Of a DNA stretch of 64,000 nucleotides, positions 49,663 through 61,439 are shown piece after piece (within the stretch, counting starts at the first letter, position 1; each line of letters starts with the position of its first letter). The position numbers and the translations under genes were made by a program. Under the pieces are notes generated by a model. The model searched no databases. It saw nothing but the letters and a program-made list of their open reading frames with translations, and was not told where the DNA came from. The stretch covers positions 15,602,166 to 15,666,165 of the forward strand of contig JAPTYO010000005.1 in assembly GCA_036873135.1 (NCBI GenBank), written 5' to 3'. Source of the stretch: Clarkia xantiana subsp. parviflora. Its lineage: Eukaryota; Streptophyta; Magnoliopsida; Myrtales; Onagraceae.

Positions 49663-50338
49663 TGTTGGATCACGGTTGGAACTCCGGTACGTTCTTGACG
49701 AAAGTCCGAACTCCTTCCCTCCATGTAATCCTACAAGTAGGGGATAGACCGGGCGGTGACCCAGAATCCCTCTCCGATTCTTAAATGAGTATCTCGATAT
49801 ACACTGGCAAGTATCAGTATGAATGTCAATGTATCAATCCTGAGGTAACTTATTCCTTTATATAGGAGAGGAGTTACCCCAGTTACCTGTTGCGATAAAT
49901 GCTGGGGGCAGTTAGCCCACGTTCCGTTTATCTCGGCCACTTGCCCACGTTCCGTCTTTTCAGGCCACTTCCCCACTATGTCGATAGTGGGCGTGTTTCC
50001 CGGCCTCGTTCTCTGGTGGCAAGTCCCGACGGATAACGGGGACTCCAGAGTTATCTCCTTTGGTCACCGCTCAGGGCCCCTCGTCATCGGGACAGGGCCA
50101 GTCTTCTCAGGGATTTAATATCGGGGCCTACTCAAAGGCATATCATCGGGGCCTACTCAAAGGCATATCATCGGGGCCTACTCAAAGGCATATCATCGGG
50201 AGCTTTCAGCTCGTATGTCGGGACCGACCTTGTCGGGTCCTATCGTATTGGTCTTCTAATCCTCTTTTAGGGCCCAGTGGGCCTACTTCGCCGTTTAGTC
50301 GTCGTTAATGGGCCTAACGGCTATATCGAAACCCATCA
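49663..50338 (-). repeat. Tat-E 5' LTR (676 bp)
   Basis: + strand tgttggatcacgg...aaacccatca, nearly identical to 38900-39550 except for three rather than two 25-bp units (about 50125-50200) and scattered substitutions. Confidence 0.95.
49857..49864 (-). promoter_or_regulatory. Tat-E 5' LTR TATA box
   Basis: Minus strand TATATAAA in ctcctatataaagg, in the same context as the Tat-0 LTR (18117-18124). Promoter of the genomic RNA. Confidence 0.7.
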
Positions 50339-50343
50339 ACGAC

Positions 50344-52373
50344 GAATAGTGATTCTTCAGTCACTAAACCAAACCAACCTTCGGTAAACCCAGGAAGGGG
50401 GTGTCGTGAAAGAATTCACACTATTTTCGTTTTCAATCTAATAGACCAGTCTTTTGAAAACGGTTATTCTATTGCAAATTACTGGAACGAGAATTTTCAA
50501 ATAAGCATACCCGATCTTGGTTTTCCCAAGGCCCTTATTATTTTGTAAAATAATCCGATAATTTACGCATGCATATTTATAATTATACTACATCTAGCAA
50601 ATCATCATACCATGCCATAAATATCGAACACAACATTCTTACGCGTCATGCGTCTAATTTTCCTAGCATAAAAAATTCTACGTAAAGTAAATTATCACAT
50701 GCGTTCTATTGTGAATATCCTAGCATACGCGTCAAAACATGCAATATCCGCACACATCATGCATAATTGGCGACTGGAATATTCAGTTTTATAAAACGCT
50801 TTGAAAATATTAGGGGCTGTTTTGCAATCCATGCTTACAATCAATCATGTAAATTTCTAGACATGTATTCTAGGCACTTTCAATCAGCTTAGCATGTCTA
50901 TCCTATTGCGCAAACCATATATTTAAATCCCAGAGCTCAATGCTCACAATATAATATCCAGCTAGCTTGACTAAGTCAAGACGACAGTTCTTATATCAAA
51001 ATATATGATGCAGAAAGTAAACAATTGCAAATCAGCCCACTAATTTAATCCAGTCCCAAAAACATGCAAGTACGAGATCCATCCCCATAATCGAAACCAG
51101 ACATTAGGGTTTTGACTGAAAATGTGTATTAAAACACAAACCCTAAGAGCACTGTTTAGGCTAATTTTAAAGTTCGAAAACATTTTGGATTTAAAATTTG
51201 ACATCCCGTTTTATTGAACAATATAAAATTTCCGAAAATTTTAAAATGGTTCGGTCCCAATTTTAAAATACGGTTCAACTCGGTCTGATTTTAAAAATTA
51301 CGGTTTGGTCCGAAACGGTTCAATAAAATAAGATAGTGGTTCGGTTTATCACTCCAAACCGGTTAGGTTAGGTTCAATTAAGTTACTATGGTCCGACCCG
51401 ACCCGACTAGGTCAACCCGATTAAGAAAACACGGATTTGTTTTACCCGCTCCGGTTTAGCAATTGGAACGGCCCATAAACCCTAGGGTTCGGCCGGAATA
51501 TGTCTTGTGGGCTAAGTAGGGTTTTAAAGTCCACTAAAAACTTAACTTAGCCACCAAGAAATATTAATTATTTAAAATAATTTCCAACAACGCTAATATA
51601 TATATATATAATTCGGCTAAACATAAATATATATATATATATATATATATAATATTGTCAACATTTTATCACTAAGATGTAAATAAATTAACAATATATA
51701 ATATATATATAAAATTCGGCCAAACCATATATTTATATATATATTATTGTCAAATATATCTTTTAGGGATTAAAATATGTAGACAATATACCTTCTTAAT
51801 TGTTTAATAGTAACTAAATCTATAAATATATATATTATATCTATTTTAATCCTTATATATTGATAGTTAATATCCTTTACAATATTATATTAGAACCTAT
51901 CCTTATTTTCCAACTTCTAGATATAGTTACCTATTAATTAAAATTTAAAAATGGCAACCTATATCTCTAATTGTGTGGCCGAAATTTTTAATTATTTAGG
52001 GGTTAAGAAAATTAAAAATTAAAAATTTACCCAAATTGCCCCTATGGTTTCAGCCAACAAACATGAAATTGGAAAAGGTTGTCAAATTTTAAGATCAAAT
52101 ACTACCTTGATCAAGAATCCAAATTGTGTTCTTGATAAAACTCAAGGTGTTCTTGAAGATTATGAACATCAAACTCAAATACATGACAAAATTTTCAGTT
52201 TTGATCCTCAAAAACACATAAATTTCGAAAATTTTAAGTTTTTAAAGATCAAACACATGATTTCATGTTGAAAATTTCGGAACACATATTGATGTTCATC
52301 AACCTAAAAATTTCGAATTTTTCATAGATTCAAGAACATCAGTTTATCAAAAAATTTAAGAACTCCTAACCAG
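50344..52373 (-). other. Cop-B leader, non-coding
   Basis: AT-rich, matches the Cop-C leader 30020-31990 in reverse. Dinucleotide (AT)n runs at 51595-51611 and 51627-51652. A patch with repeated cggttcggtccg motifs near 51240-51420. No conserved ORF. Confidence 0.7.
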
Positions 52374-52385
52374 GCTCTGATACCA
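52374..52385 (-). other. Cop-B primer binding site
   Basis: Minus strand TGGTATCAGAGC next to the 5' LTR; initiator tRNA-Met type. Confidence 0.9.
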
Positions 52386-52386
52386 C

Positions 52387-52906
52387 TGTTGGATTACGGG
52401 GACGTAATACTACGTAATGCTAAACGTGTACTAGCAAGAAATCTAATCTACGCAGCGGAATTAGTACACATACCTTTTAGCTTTCCTACCCAAGAACAAT
52501 GTGGAGGGAGTTCTGATCCTCCGGTCGGAACTACGTGCAAGTTCTTCGTTAGAAGAAGTCCCACGGGATGTAGCTCCACAACAAGACCTCTGATCGATTC
52601 TTCAACGGAGATGGAACCTCGGACTTGATGTTGATGGTGCCTTGTTCTTAATTGTGTGTTTAAACCCTTATGAGTCACCCCTATATATAGTATTGGGTGG
52701 AGTTTCCAAAAGGCAACTCCACCCTATGTGGTACTAGGGTTTCGGCCGAACCATGTAAAAAGAGGGGAGGCCCATTTTGGGCCTCCCTTGTCAATTACTA
52801 ATTGGATTTGGCCCAATTAGCCCAGATTGACAATTACCTAATTAACTTAGGTAATTCCCTTAATTAACGGGCTCCTATTACGGCGCCACGTCACCATATG
52901 CTAACA
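52387..52906 (-). repeat. Cop-B 5' LTR (520 bp)
   Basis: + strand tgttggattacgg...catatgctaaca, TG...CA, paired with 33131-33690. The TATA motif ctatatatag is near 52680-52690. Followed by aatac. Confidence 0.93.
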
Positions 52907-52911
52907 AATAC

Positions 52912-54690
52912 ATGATGATAATAATGTTCCTTGAAATGCAGGAAACATTTGTTTTTTAGCACGTAACAAATGCTCACTCATAGTATTGATTACCATTCCT
53001 CAAGCCATTCGATCCTTTTAATTAGTTGTTTGATGCATTGCTTATGTATATATATATTGCTTATATCTTTCTTTTTAATTACTCCATTGAATGAAATAAA
53101 CGTAATGATGATCATGTTTGAATCCGATTGAATTAAATTAAAATTAAATTCAGAAATGAAACGTTTAACCAAGGGTTAAAACTAGGGTAAATTGCGCCTT
53201 GCGCAAGTGGACCCTCGAAAGACAGAAAATATCGTTTCAAAATACGAATCTAATAATGACATGTTTGAATAATGAAGTGTTGAATTTTCGTTTATATTCC
53301 TTCGGAAATAACTTATCGATAACATTTACAACGGTACGAAGTAGGCTTGGAAAGCCACCACGACCTTGTGAAAGTATCAACTGACGCATAAGGTGAAAAC
53401 CTAAGATGCTCAGTTCAGAGATGGGATAAAACCTCTTAGATAAGTTTGCAAACGAAGAAGGATGAAGTTGGTTTAACGATTTTCCTTCCAAACTCCTTGA
53501 ACGATAAGTCAGGCTAGGCATTCAAATCAAGTGATGCACACTTCAATAGACACAGTTCAGAAACATAATGTTAGAGTCAATCTATCAAGCGTTCCCAATG
53601 GGATGAAAGAATATGACTCACACGTATGTAAACTGTGTTACAATGAATCAGTAAGACACGCCGCCATTAGAAGCTAAAGGATGATGACGAGTTAAATCAT
53701 ATCATCATGCAACATTAAAATGCGCACTGAACACGTATTTAGGACAAGAGTTCGATTCCTACTCTTAAAAAATACATGTTTAAAGCTTCAGGTAAATGGT
53801 GTCGTGGTCGAACATGAGACATTCATCACTAAGAGGGCGAATTTTCCAAATGCATGGAAATTTTAAAAAATAATGCAATCTTAATCAAAACGGAGCAGGA
53901 TATCACTGACAATTAGGTCCCACTTAACTCGAGTGGGAGAGAGATTTGAACCAGCAACTCAAGTGAATGACATGGTAAATGAGAATGAGAACATTTTCAT
54001 AATAAATCCAGTGGGAGGAACCCTACAACACGTAATCACTGTTGCTGTTGATACGAATCAAGTTGAACCTGATGGTCAATTGCTGAACCGGGAATGACAC
54101 AACTACCTACCCATTGTTTCCAGTGAGAGTGAACCGACCAAAATTGGTTCCAGATCCTATCGATCAAGGAATTCATCTCGGAAGTAAAACCTCGAGACCA
54201 AGAGATTGTCAGAGGAAAATTGTAGGTCAGGGTTCTAACAGTGCTCTTGTTCCCAATAGAAACGATGCTCCGATAAGAGGCATTGTTCTGAGTGGGAGAA
54301 TGGTTTCCCAATGGAAGTGATGCTCCGATAAGAGGTATTATTCCGAGTGGGAAAAATGTTCAGACTCAAGATGGGATAAACATGCCTAGACGAAAGTCAA
54401 AGGAATCGAACTTCTCCAAGAAGTATCCCATCGAGTAGGGTGAAAACCTAACTCAAATAACTGTTGACAATCATTGGAAAGACCTCAAGTGGAGAAATGG
54501 AGGAAAATAATAAAAGAGAGAGATCGCCTTAAATGAAAGCCATTATAGTCTATAGTTTATATACCTGCTAACCACAGGGACACAAGGATAAGGTGAGCCC
54601 TGAAAGAAAGCTCACCACTGATGAATAAGGTCGGATAAACCGACTAATTGCGAAAGGACTTATCCAATTTCACGGAGTGGACTTTGAAAA
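52912..54690 (+). pseudogene. Cop-C decayed protease, integrase and linker region
   Basis: Only short ORFs. Neither a protease DTGA nor an integrase DD35E motif could be read. Repeated sense fragments such as gtgggagaatggtttccc and gatgctccgataagaggca (54260-54340) are duplicated in tandem. By position it is the pol part between gag and RT. Confidence 0.5.
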
Positions 54691-56002
54691 GACAAACTAA
54701 CTAACTGTGCGTAAAACCACGGTTAGGGCCATTTATGGTCCTGGTCGCAAGTCTCGATCTCGAGCTGCACCAAATGGATATTAAGACCGCATTCCTCCAC
54801 GGAAACCTGGAGGAAGAGATCTACATGGAGCATCCGAAGGGTTTCATTACTCCTGGTAACGAACGTACAGTTTGTAAACTCCAAAGATCCATCTACGGTC
54901 TTAAACAGTCGTCACGAAAATGGTACCGCAGATTCCATGAGGAGATCGTAGGAAACGAATTCGTGAATCTTCACGAGGATCCGTGTGTGTATTATAAGAC
55001 CTCTAGGTCTAGTATGTCATCTTAACCTTATAGGTGGAGGACATACTCATTGCTACAAACGACGTGAGTTTCATGAATAAGTCAAAGTCCTGGTTAGCAT
55101 CTGTATTTGAGATGAAAGACATGGGAGAGGCCACGTATATCTTAGGCATTAAGATTGCTATAGATCGGGCTACCCAGGAATTGTGTCTGTCTCAAGAAGC
55201 CTATATCAACAAGCTGTTGAAAAGGCTCCGATTACAGGATGCCAAACCCGTGGATACGCCGGTGGTGTTTGGGTGTGCACTGTAGAAACTGACGGCCCCA
55301 AGAACCTGGCAGAGCGTGAACAGATGAAGGGTGCAGAGTATTTAAGCATGGTTGGTAGTTTGATATACGCCATGCAATGCACCCGTCCGGATATATGTTA
55401 CGCTGTGGGCCTAGTAGCACGTTTCCAATCAGATCCTGGCTATCAACATTTAAAGGCTGTAAAGCGAATAATTCGTTATCTGAAAGGTACTGCCGACTAT
55501 GAGCTGTGCTATGAGGGCGGGAAGTTAGAATTGACCGGTTACAGTGACGCCGACCATGGTGGCGATCCGGATGATCGTAAGTCCACCACAGGAGGAGTGT
55601 TTCTCCTTACTAATGCCGCAATTTCATGGACGAGCAAGAAGCGAACCTGTGTTGCGCTGTCAACGATGGAATCAGAATACGTAGATCTCTCTAAGAACGC
55701 ACAGGAAGCGGTCTGGCTGAAAAGGCTTCTTACTGCGCTGCTAGATGGTGACGTCGGGAGTAAACCTGTGAAGGTCTACTCTGACATTCAAGCAGCCATT
55801 GCGGTAGTGAAGAATCTGAAGTACCATAATATGACCAAACACATTGATGTGAAATACTTTTATGCTAAATCTATGGTAGAAGACAATATAATCACTATGT
55901 AATACTTGTCCACTGATAATATGATAGCGGTCCCATTAACTAAACCACTACGCTGGGAGATATTCGAAAACCATGTAAAACTGCTTGGATTGCGTAGGGT
56001 TT
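54691..56002 (+). pseudogene. Cop-C pol: reverse transcriptase and RNase H
   Basis: Three frames. 54735-55025: ASLDLELHQMDIKTAFLHGNLEEEIYM, ERTVCKLQRSIYGLKQSSRKWYRRF. 55034-55285: the YVDD box is destroyed (a stop, then VEDILIA), then NKSKSWLASVFEMKDMGEATYILGIKIA. 55183-55902: EYLSMVGSLIYAMQCTRPDICYAVG, RIIRYLKGTADYELCYEGG, YSDADHGGDPDDRKSTTG, CVALSTMESEYVDLSKNAQE, TKHIDVKYFYAKSMV, then a stop and STDNMIAVPLTKPLRW to the end. Same family as the Cop-B pol but with different lesions, so both were damaged independently. Inactive. Confidence 0.9.
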
Positions 56003-57110
56003 AGATATGGCATGTATCTGTGATAACATTTTGATAATTGGAAGTTACATTTTTGAAACAAAAGAATTGCAATTGTGTTTATGATCTATTGACGTCATAT
56101 GTTTTGATCACATCAAATTTTCGGTCTATAAACTAAATCGTAGGAGGACGCAATCCTCTTCCAAAACTAGGTCGAATGTGGGACTTACCTCGTCACACAA
56201 GTATGGTCGTCTTGCGGTGGAGGGAGGCCTCTACTAAGCAAGGCTGACTTAGAATCAGGGGGATAAACCTGATTACGCAAAACGATCATCTAGTGTCGAA
56301 GTAACTCGACATGATCTTCGTTTTGCAGATCACCGTGATGAACTTCGTTCGTCATTAATCCACATTCTGGGTCAAATGAGAATCTCCGATAGCATGATTT
56401 GACATATCCCATTCCTTTGAACTTAAACGTTCAGGCATGTTATCGACGCGTGCTTCATACTACGCGTGCCACGTTCGACCATAGGGTTACAGCTCGGTTG
56501 TGCTAGGAAGGAATCCTCGTGATTCTTGTAGGCGCAAACTTCTTCACCTTGAGCGTGTGATTGATCCTGGGAGCCTTATGAAGAGGCACATGAAGTATCC
56601 TCATGGACTCAGAACTCATACCTAAGGTCAGGCTCAATACTCGCTTCCCAGTGTACGAGCGTAGTGCTGAACAAAAAGGCCCAATGACCACGTCTTTGGA
56701 AACCGGTTGGGTTTGACTAAGGGTATGAGCGATGGGGATGGTCAAGTTCACCTGTAATTCACTGAATCTTGTATTCACTAAGGTGGCCAACAACTGGATA
56801 TTAGTTGAAGGTTGTGAATATTTGTACGGAGGCCTTGGAGAAGTGTTCATAAGTGGAAACTAGGAAAATGGAGAATTATCAGTTGATCTAGGATACAACT
56901 CGACACAGTATAAATGTTGTTTATAACGGGAATCAACGTTCCACGGGCACTACAACACTCCTAACAGATGAGTAGCACGATGCCCGTCGTGTCCGCCGGT
57001 TGCACGACAAACCTCGTATGAACTATTCTGAAGCAAATGACGAGATCGAAGGAGTGAAATTTTGATGCAAATTTGTACGACAATACATTAACAGGCACCG
57101 TCCCATTCCG
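56003..57110. other. Cop-C 3' non-coding region
   Basis: About 1.1 kb that matches 33700-34825 of Cop-B in reverse. No supported ORF on either strand (the 56503-56850 minus ORF is not conserved in Cop-B). Confidence 0.65.
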
Positions 57111-57111
57111 A

Positions 57112-57122
57112 CGAGTGGGAGC
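57112..57122 (+). other. Cop-C polypurine tract
   Basis: gagtgggagc directly before the LTR start tgtaagc; the same as in Cop-B. Confidence 0.8.
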
Positions 57123-57616
57123 TGTAAGCATATGGTGATGGGCGCCGTAAATGGTAGCCCATTATATGTATAGGTTACCTAAGTAAATTGGGTATATGTC
57201 ACATTAGGACATTGGGCCAGACCCAAATCCCAATTGACATGAGAGACCCAAATTTGGGCCTACCTATACAACATGGCCTGCCGAATTTAAGGAGGGGGTA
57301 AAGTGGAGAATATACCAACATCGGCCGAACCACTACCTCACCAAGGGTGTGCTAATTTGCTTTCTAGCAAATACTTCAGAGATCTGTCCCTTGCCAAGAA
57401 TCGATCTGAGGCTTTGCTGTGGAGAATATACCACGTAAGGCTTCCTTCACAAGAACCCCTACGGGTGCCGACCGGAGGATTGTGAACTCCCTCATGTGAA
57501 GATCTTAGGTCTACGGATAACTGTAGAGGTATGTGTGAATCTTCCGCTACGTAATTTCGATTACTAGCATGTAACATGATTTAATTTCCGTAGTGATTAC
57601 TCCCCATAATCTAACA
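57123..57616 (+). repeat. Cop-C 3' LTR (494 bp)
   Basis: tgtaagcatatgg...cataatctaaca. It lacks about 110 bp including the TATA box present in the left LTR. It is inserted in the Ogr-D LTR. Confidence 0.9.
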
Positions 57617-57957
57617 TTAATTAACCTATTTTCCAATTTTAAAATTTAAACATGCGTTACGTCAAGTTAATCTAATATTATAAAAAAAAATTAAACTAAT
57701 TTCATGCAAAACTATTATTATCAACAAAATTAAGTCTGAAAACCCATTATGCATCTACATCCCCTATCGAGATAAAATCTAAATAAAACTAAACATGTTA
57801 AAAATCATGATACAATTCAATAATTACATGTCATACACATATATACATAAAAAAAATATGCTACCCAATTAAAATTACGTTTGAACTATCTAGCTAACAT
57901 GATATAATAATAAGAATAAATAATCAGAAAATAAATTACAGAAATAATTAATAATTA

Positions 57958-58008
<51 letters not shown>

Positions 58009-58879
58009 CTTACGCAGAAGAATACCCGCAACTTGGAGGAGCGGGCGATGGAGTCGACAAGAGCAGCAGAACGGAGGGCATCGCCAGAGAAGGATCGACA
58101 GCAGTAGTGAGGGCGGCGCGAGGTCCGGCGCGAGGTCCGACGATGACTGGTGGAGCTGGAGCGGGGCATACACAGATAACATTAGCAGTCAATTTCGTGG
58201 TCCGATGAGTCAGGCGAGCTTCCGGCAGCAACTGGCGGGCTGGCAGCGGCAGGGGCGGAGTTCCAGACCTCCGAAGGACGCGGGAAGTTTTGGGTCTACA
58301 GGGATGGCAGTTACCTCACCGGTGCCGGAGAGGTGCGACAGAGCACTGCGGGGGTCGGTCGGTTGCGGTTTGGCGAGTAAGAACAGATATGACGACGGTG
58401 GTGGCCCTGGACTCCGGCTGGCGGTGCAACAGCTTTGCCCGGTGGTCTTGTACGCAGAGAGAGAGAGGGAGGTGAGGGAAAAGAGAGAGAGAAGGGCATT
58501 TTCGTTTTTTATTTTTATTTTGCACACAAATCGAGATCTTTATCATTTTTTTCTGTTTTGATTCTTGTGTCTAATTTACATGTACTAGGGACCCTTTATA
58601 GGTAGATTAGGCCCCAAAAATTAGGAAAGCAATATTTGCCTCAATATACACCTATAATTCCGTATACATATTTATGAATATTGCCATAAATATATATTAT
58701 ATATTTTCTGAATATTACATGATATTTAATACATATATACCATCATTATTTAAGTTAAACCTATATTTAGCAACCCCATGACCTTCCATATTCAGATATT
58801 TCCTTTTTTAAACGTGTTACACATAACATTTTTAATCGTGTTATATACGTATCGCGCGTACCAATATTATATGTTTACA
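57617..58879 (-). repeat. Ogr-D 3' LTR, truncated by Cop-C
   Basis: Minus strand starts TGTAAACATATAATATTGG. As in Ogr-3 it has an ACGCGCGA motif early, a GC-rich block (58020-58480) and an AT-rich end with a trinucleotide run, here (AAT)n at 57961-58007. Its distal end is lost at the Cop-C junction. Diverged from the Ogr-3 LTR, hence another subfamily. Confidence 0.75.
57961..58007. repeat. (AAT)n microsatellite
   Basis: About 16 perfect units; it produces spurious poly-Ile and poly-Leu ORFs on the minus strand. Confidence 0.95.
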
Positions 58880-58895
58880 GCTTGCTCCTCTTTGG
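58880..58895 (-). other. Ogr-D polypurine tract
   Basis: Minus strand ccaaagaggagcaagc before the LTR start TGTAAACA; equivalent to that of Ogr-3. Confidence 0.75.
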
Positions 58896-58989
58896 ACAGA
58901 CTCCCATAGAATGCATTCGTGGGGGCTGTCCAAAGACGAGTAAACACTAATTTTGACTAGGAAGTATATATTCTTTCGGGTCTTCAAGT

Positions 58990-59740
58990 CTCCAAGGTAG
59001 CCTTTGGCTTTATTGACGGTGCGAAAAAGTAGAGTCTCTTTCAGCGGTGCCCCTATTGGCGATGCGGAAAGTGGAACCTTCGTCAGCGGTGCCCCTGTTG
59101 GCAGTGCCTCCGTTGGCGTGCCCCTGTTGGCGGTGGTGCCCCTATTACCGGTGTGCCCTATTGGCAGTGTTCCCATGTTGGCGGTGTGCCCTTGTTGGCG
59201 TGCCTCTGTTGGCGGTGTGCCCCTGGATGCGGTGTGCCCTTGTTGGCGATGCAGAAAGTAGAGCCTCTGTCGGCGGTGCCTCTATTGGCGGTTCCTCCAT
59301 TGGCGGTGCAGAAAGGTAAAGCCTCCAGTGGCGTGCGGAAAAGTAAATCCTCGGTCGGCGGTGTCCCTGTTGGCGGTGCCTCCGTTGGCAGTGCAGAAAG
59401 TAAAGCCTCCAGTTGCGTGCGTAAAAATAAAGCCTCGGTCGGCGGTGCCTCTGTTGGCGCTGCCTCCGTTGGCGGTGCAAAAAGTAAAGCCTCCAGTGGT
59501 GTGCAGTAAAGTAAAATCTTGATCGAAGATGCCTCCAGTGGCGAGCAGTAAAGTAAAGCCTCAATCGATGGTGCCTCAGTGGCGAGCGACGAGGAAAAGC
59601 CTCTAGCGGCGGGTGTTGGAGAAGAGCCTCTAGTGGCATATGTCGGAGAAATGGCTCTAGTGGCGTCCGTTGGAGAAGAGCCTCTAGTGGTGTTTCGTCA
59701 CAGAGGCCTCTAGTGGCTTAACGGCTTGAATGCATGTCCC
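58990..59740 (-). repeat. Ogr-D tandem array: cggtgcccctgttggcggtg units
   Basis: Reverse complement of the Ogr-3 array 27250-27710, longer and with more unit variants (cctccagtggcgtgc, gcggaaaagtaaagcctc, cctctagtggc). The ORFs on both strands here are repeat artefacts. Confidence 0.88.
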
Positions 59741-60009
59741 TAATTTTTGCCTAAATCGCGCATAATGCGACAACTTAGCGGGATCTTTTTTTTTCTCTCT
59801 CATATTCTCTCCTTTTGCCACGGTCGACTTTGAGAGATTTTAGACCGTGCCCCTCGGTTTCCCCAATTTTTGCATAGACTGCCTCTTGAGGTTTTCAATC
59901 CATCGGGAATTTTTCCTCTCCTTTTACCATTTTCTGAATTTGCAATCACGCCCCTCATTTTCTGATTTTGACTAGGCAGCCCTTTCGGGTTTTCAACCTA
60001 GTGGAAGCA

Positions 60010-60640
60010 CTCTTTATTTGGTAGCCGATTAAACGGTGGCTATGACCCATACTTTATTTTCCGCCTTGACGCAGGAGCATTTGTAGCCATCTAGAGGGTG
60101 GTTGTGACCCTTTACTCACCGTCTTCAATGTTATGCGGGCTCTTTTGATTATAACCATTTGGAGGGTGGCTAATGCCTTTTATTCCTCGTCTCTGATCCG
60201 GGAAACACTCTTTGTATGTAACCATTTTGAGGGTGGTTTTGGCCATTTCACTTAATACCCGCCATCGATGTTCCTGGAGAGCTCTTTTGATTGTTGCCGT
60301 TTAGAGGGACGACTGTGACCATTTCTTTTATTTTCCCGCCCTCACCGGGTTCGCGGGATCACTCTTTTTGTGTAACCATTTTAAGGGTGGTTGTGCCCCA
60401 TTTTTATTCTCCTGTTTTTGATGTTGCGGGAGCGCCCTTTATCTGTAGCCATTTGAAGGGTGGTTGTGGCCCTTCTTTGTAGTCGTTTTAGGGACGACTG
60501 AGACCCTTTTTATTTGCAGTTGATTTAGGGACAACTGTGACCCTAAAATTTGCATGAGCACTCTTTTTATTTTTCTCGGTAGCCAATTAAAGGGTGGTTG
60601 TGGCCCTAAAGAAAAATATTTTTTTTTTTGCAGCTCACCT
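60010..60640 (-). repeat. Ogr-D tandem array: gtagccatttgaagggtggt units
   Basis: Reverse complement of the Ogr-3 array 25600-26330; about eight units with ggttgtggccc and gcgggatcactcttt motifs. The 90-bp array of Ogr-3 has no counterpart between the two. Confidence 0.88.
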
Positions 60641-61430
60641 TTTCCATGACTACCTCTACGGGTTTTCAATCATGCCCCTCCCCTAATTTTGCCTAGGTCG
60701 CCTTTACAGGTTTTCTACCTAGCGTGAATCTATTTTTTCCTCTCTTTTTTTCCAATTGAAATGAAAATTTACCAAACAGTTATTTACATGCCCCTGGTGG
60801 CAGATTGAAAACTTCAACTTCTCAGGACCTCTTCGGAGAAGAACTTGACTAAACGAATCAGTATATGTCAATTGTGTTGACATCTCGGATATATCTCATG
60901 ATAATAATGTCTTATTTGCCTGACTGCACATCCAATGTGCGCTCTTTGTTTTTTTCATTTTATTTGTGGTTGATCTCAACAAGAGATGCCCCACTATTAG
61001 GATCCATTTAAGCTGACCACATGACAGAAGAATGGCCTGGCTCGGGAAGACGCATGTATTCCCCGTATGTAGATATTTTGAAGCGGCGAGTTCTATGGTT
61101 GGAAATTTCAGGGTCACGCTTTCTGGTGAAATGCGTTGTCTCATTTGTCGGGACAAGACATGGATTTCCTTACTTTGATCATTGGGTGATTTGTATCCTT
61201 CATCGGCCGCCTTGATGGACTCGCTCGTCAATGACTTTATCGTTCGGGTGTTTCGTTAAGAACATTACCTCTGATGAAACTCAATCATTCCTGAGAGAAA
61301 AGTGGAATTAACGCCAGAAAGATAATCAAAAAATGAATGAAGGGATTTATTTATATTAAATAGATCACGATAATATCCATCTTTCCTTTGCGGGGCTCAT
61401 GATCTCACCGCGCAAGGAGTACATAATTGA
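60641..61430. other. Ogr-D spacer between arrays and Gag
   Basis: Here RT to integrase would be expected. Only short ORFs are present (for example 61231-60896 on the minus strand) without pol motifs. Confidence 0.55.
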
Positions 61431-61439
61431 AAAGTTTAT

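Larger units (their letters stand above)
38900..50338 (-). mobile_element. Tat-E: near-complete Ty3/gypsy Tat-lineage element with antisense gene
   Basis: 11,439 bp; LTRs 38900-39550 (3') and 49663-50338 (5'), with a perfect duplication acgac at 38895-38899 and 50339-50343. Minus-strand order: PBS (49661), Gag (49625), knuckle and protease (to 47421), RT, two RNase H domains, integrase (to 44057), tandem arrays (44055-43080), antisense gene on the + strand (40048-42987), PPT (39551), 3' LTR. The double RNase H and TGGCGCC PBS place it in Tat. Five or more stops or frameshifts make it non-autonomous now. Its nearest relative in the window is Tat-0. Confidence 0.95.
33131..52906 (-). mobile_element. 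Cop-B: Ty1/copia element nested in Cop-C, itself interrupted by Tat-E
   Basis: 3' LTR 33131-33690 and 5' LTR 52387-52906 (minus strand), with a perfect duplication aatac at 33126-33130 and 52907-52911. The PBS (52374-52385) and PPT (33691-33700) confirm the orientation. Tat-E is inserted in the leader (38900-50338, duplication acgac). Without Tat-E, Cop-B is about 8.3 kb. Coding regions are heavily decayed; RT/RNase H is the best part. Confidence 0.92.
29441..57616 (+). mobile_element. Cop-C: Ty1/copia element, interrupted by Cop-B
   Basis: Left LTR 29441-30004, initiator tRNA-Met PBS at 30006, long leader, gag (32080-32931), then Cop-B inserted (33131-52906, duplication aatac). Cop-C resumes at 52912 with decayed pol, RT/RNase H (about 54700-56000), 3' non-coding sequence, PPT and right LTR 57123-57616. 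Same family as Cop-B. The left LTR lacks its first roughly 40 bases, so no TSD can be confirmed; the right flank is ttaat. Confidence 0.88.

Noticed and set aside
56503..56850. 115-residue minus-strand ORF in the Cop-C tail
   Set aside because: Not open in the homologous Cop-B tail (33700-34825).
57948..58231. Poly-Leu/poly-Ile ORFs on the minus strand, looking like membrane proteins
   Set aside because: Produced by the (AAT)n microsatellite and the adjacent GC-rich LTR block.
58990..59640. Overlapping repeat ORFs on both strands of Ogr-D
   Set aside because: Same cause; the homologous Ogr-3 array opens different frames.
60896..61231. Possible protein-coding gene between the Ogr-D arrays and Gag
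   Set aside because: Single 111-residue ORF without a recognised motif or a counterpart in Ogr-3.
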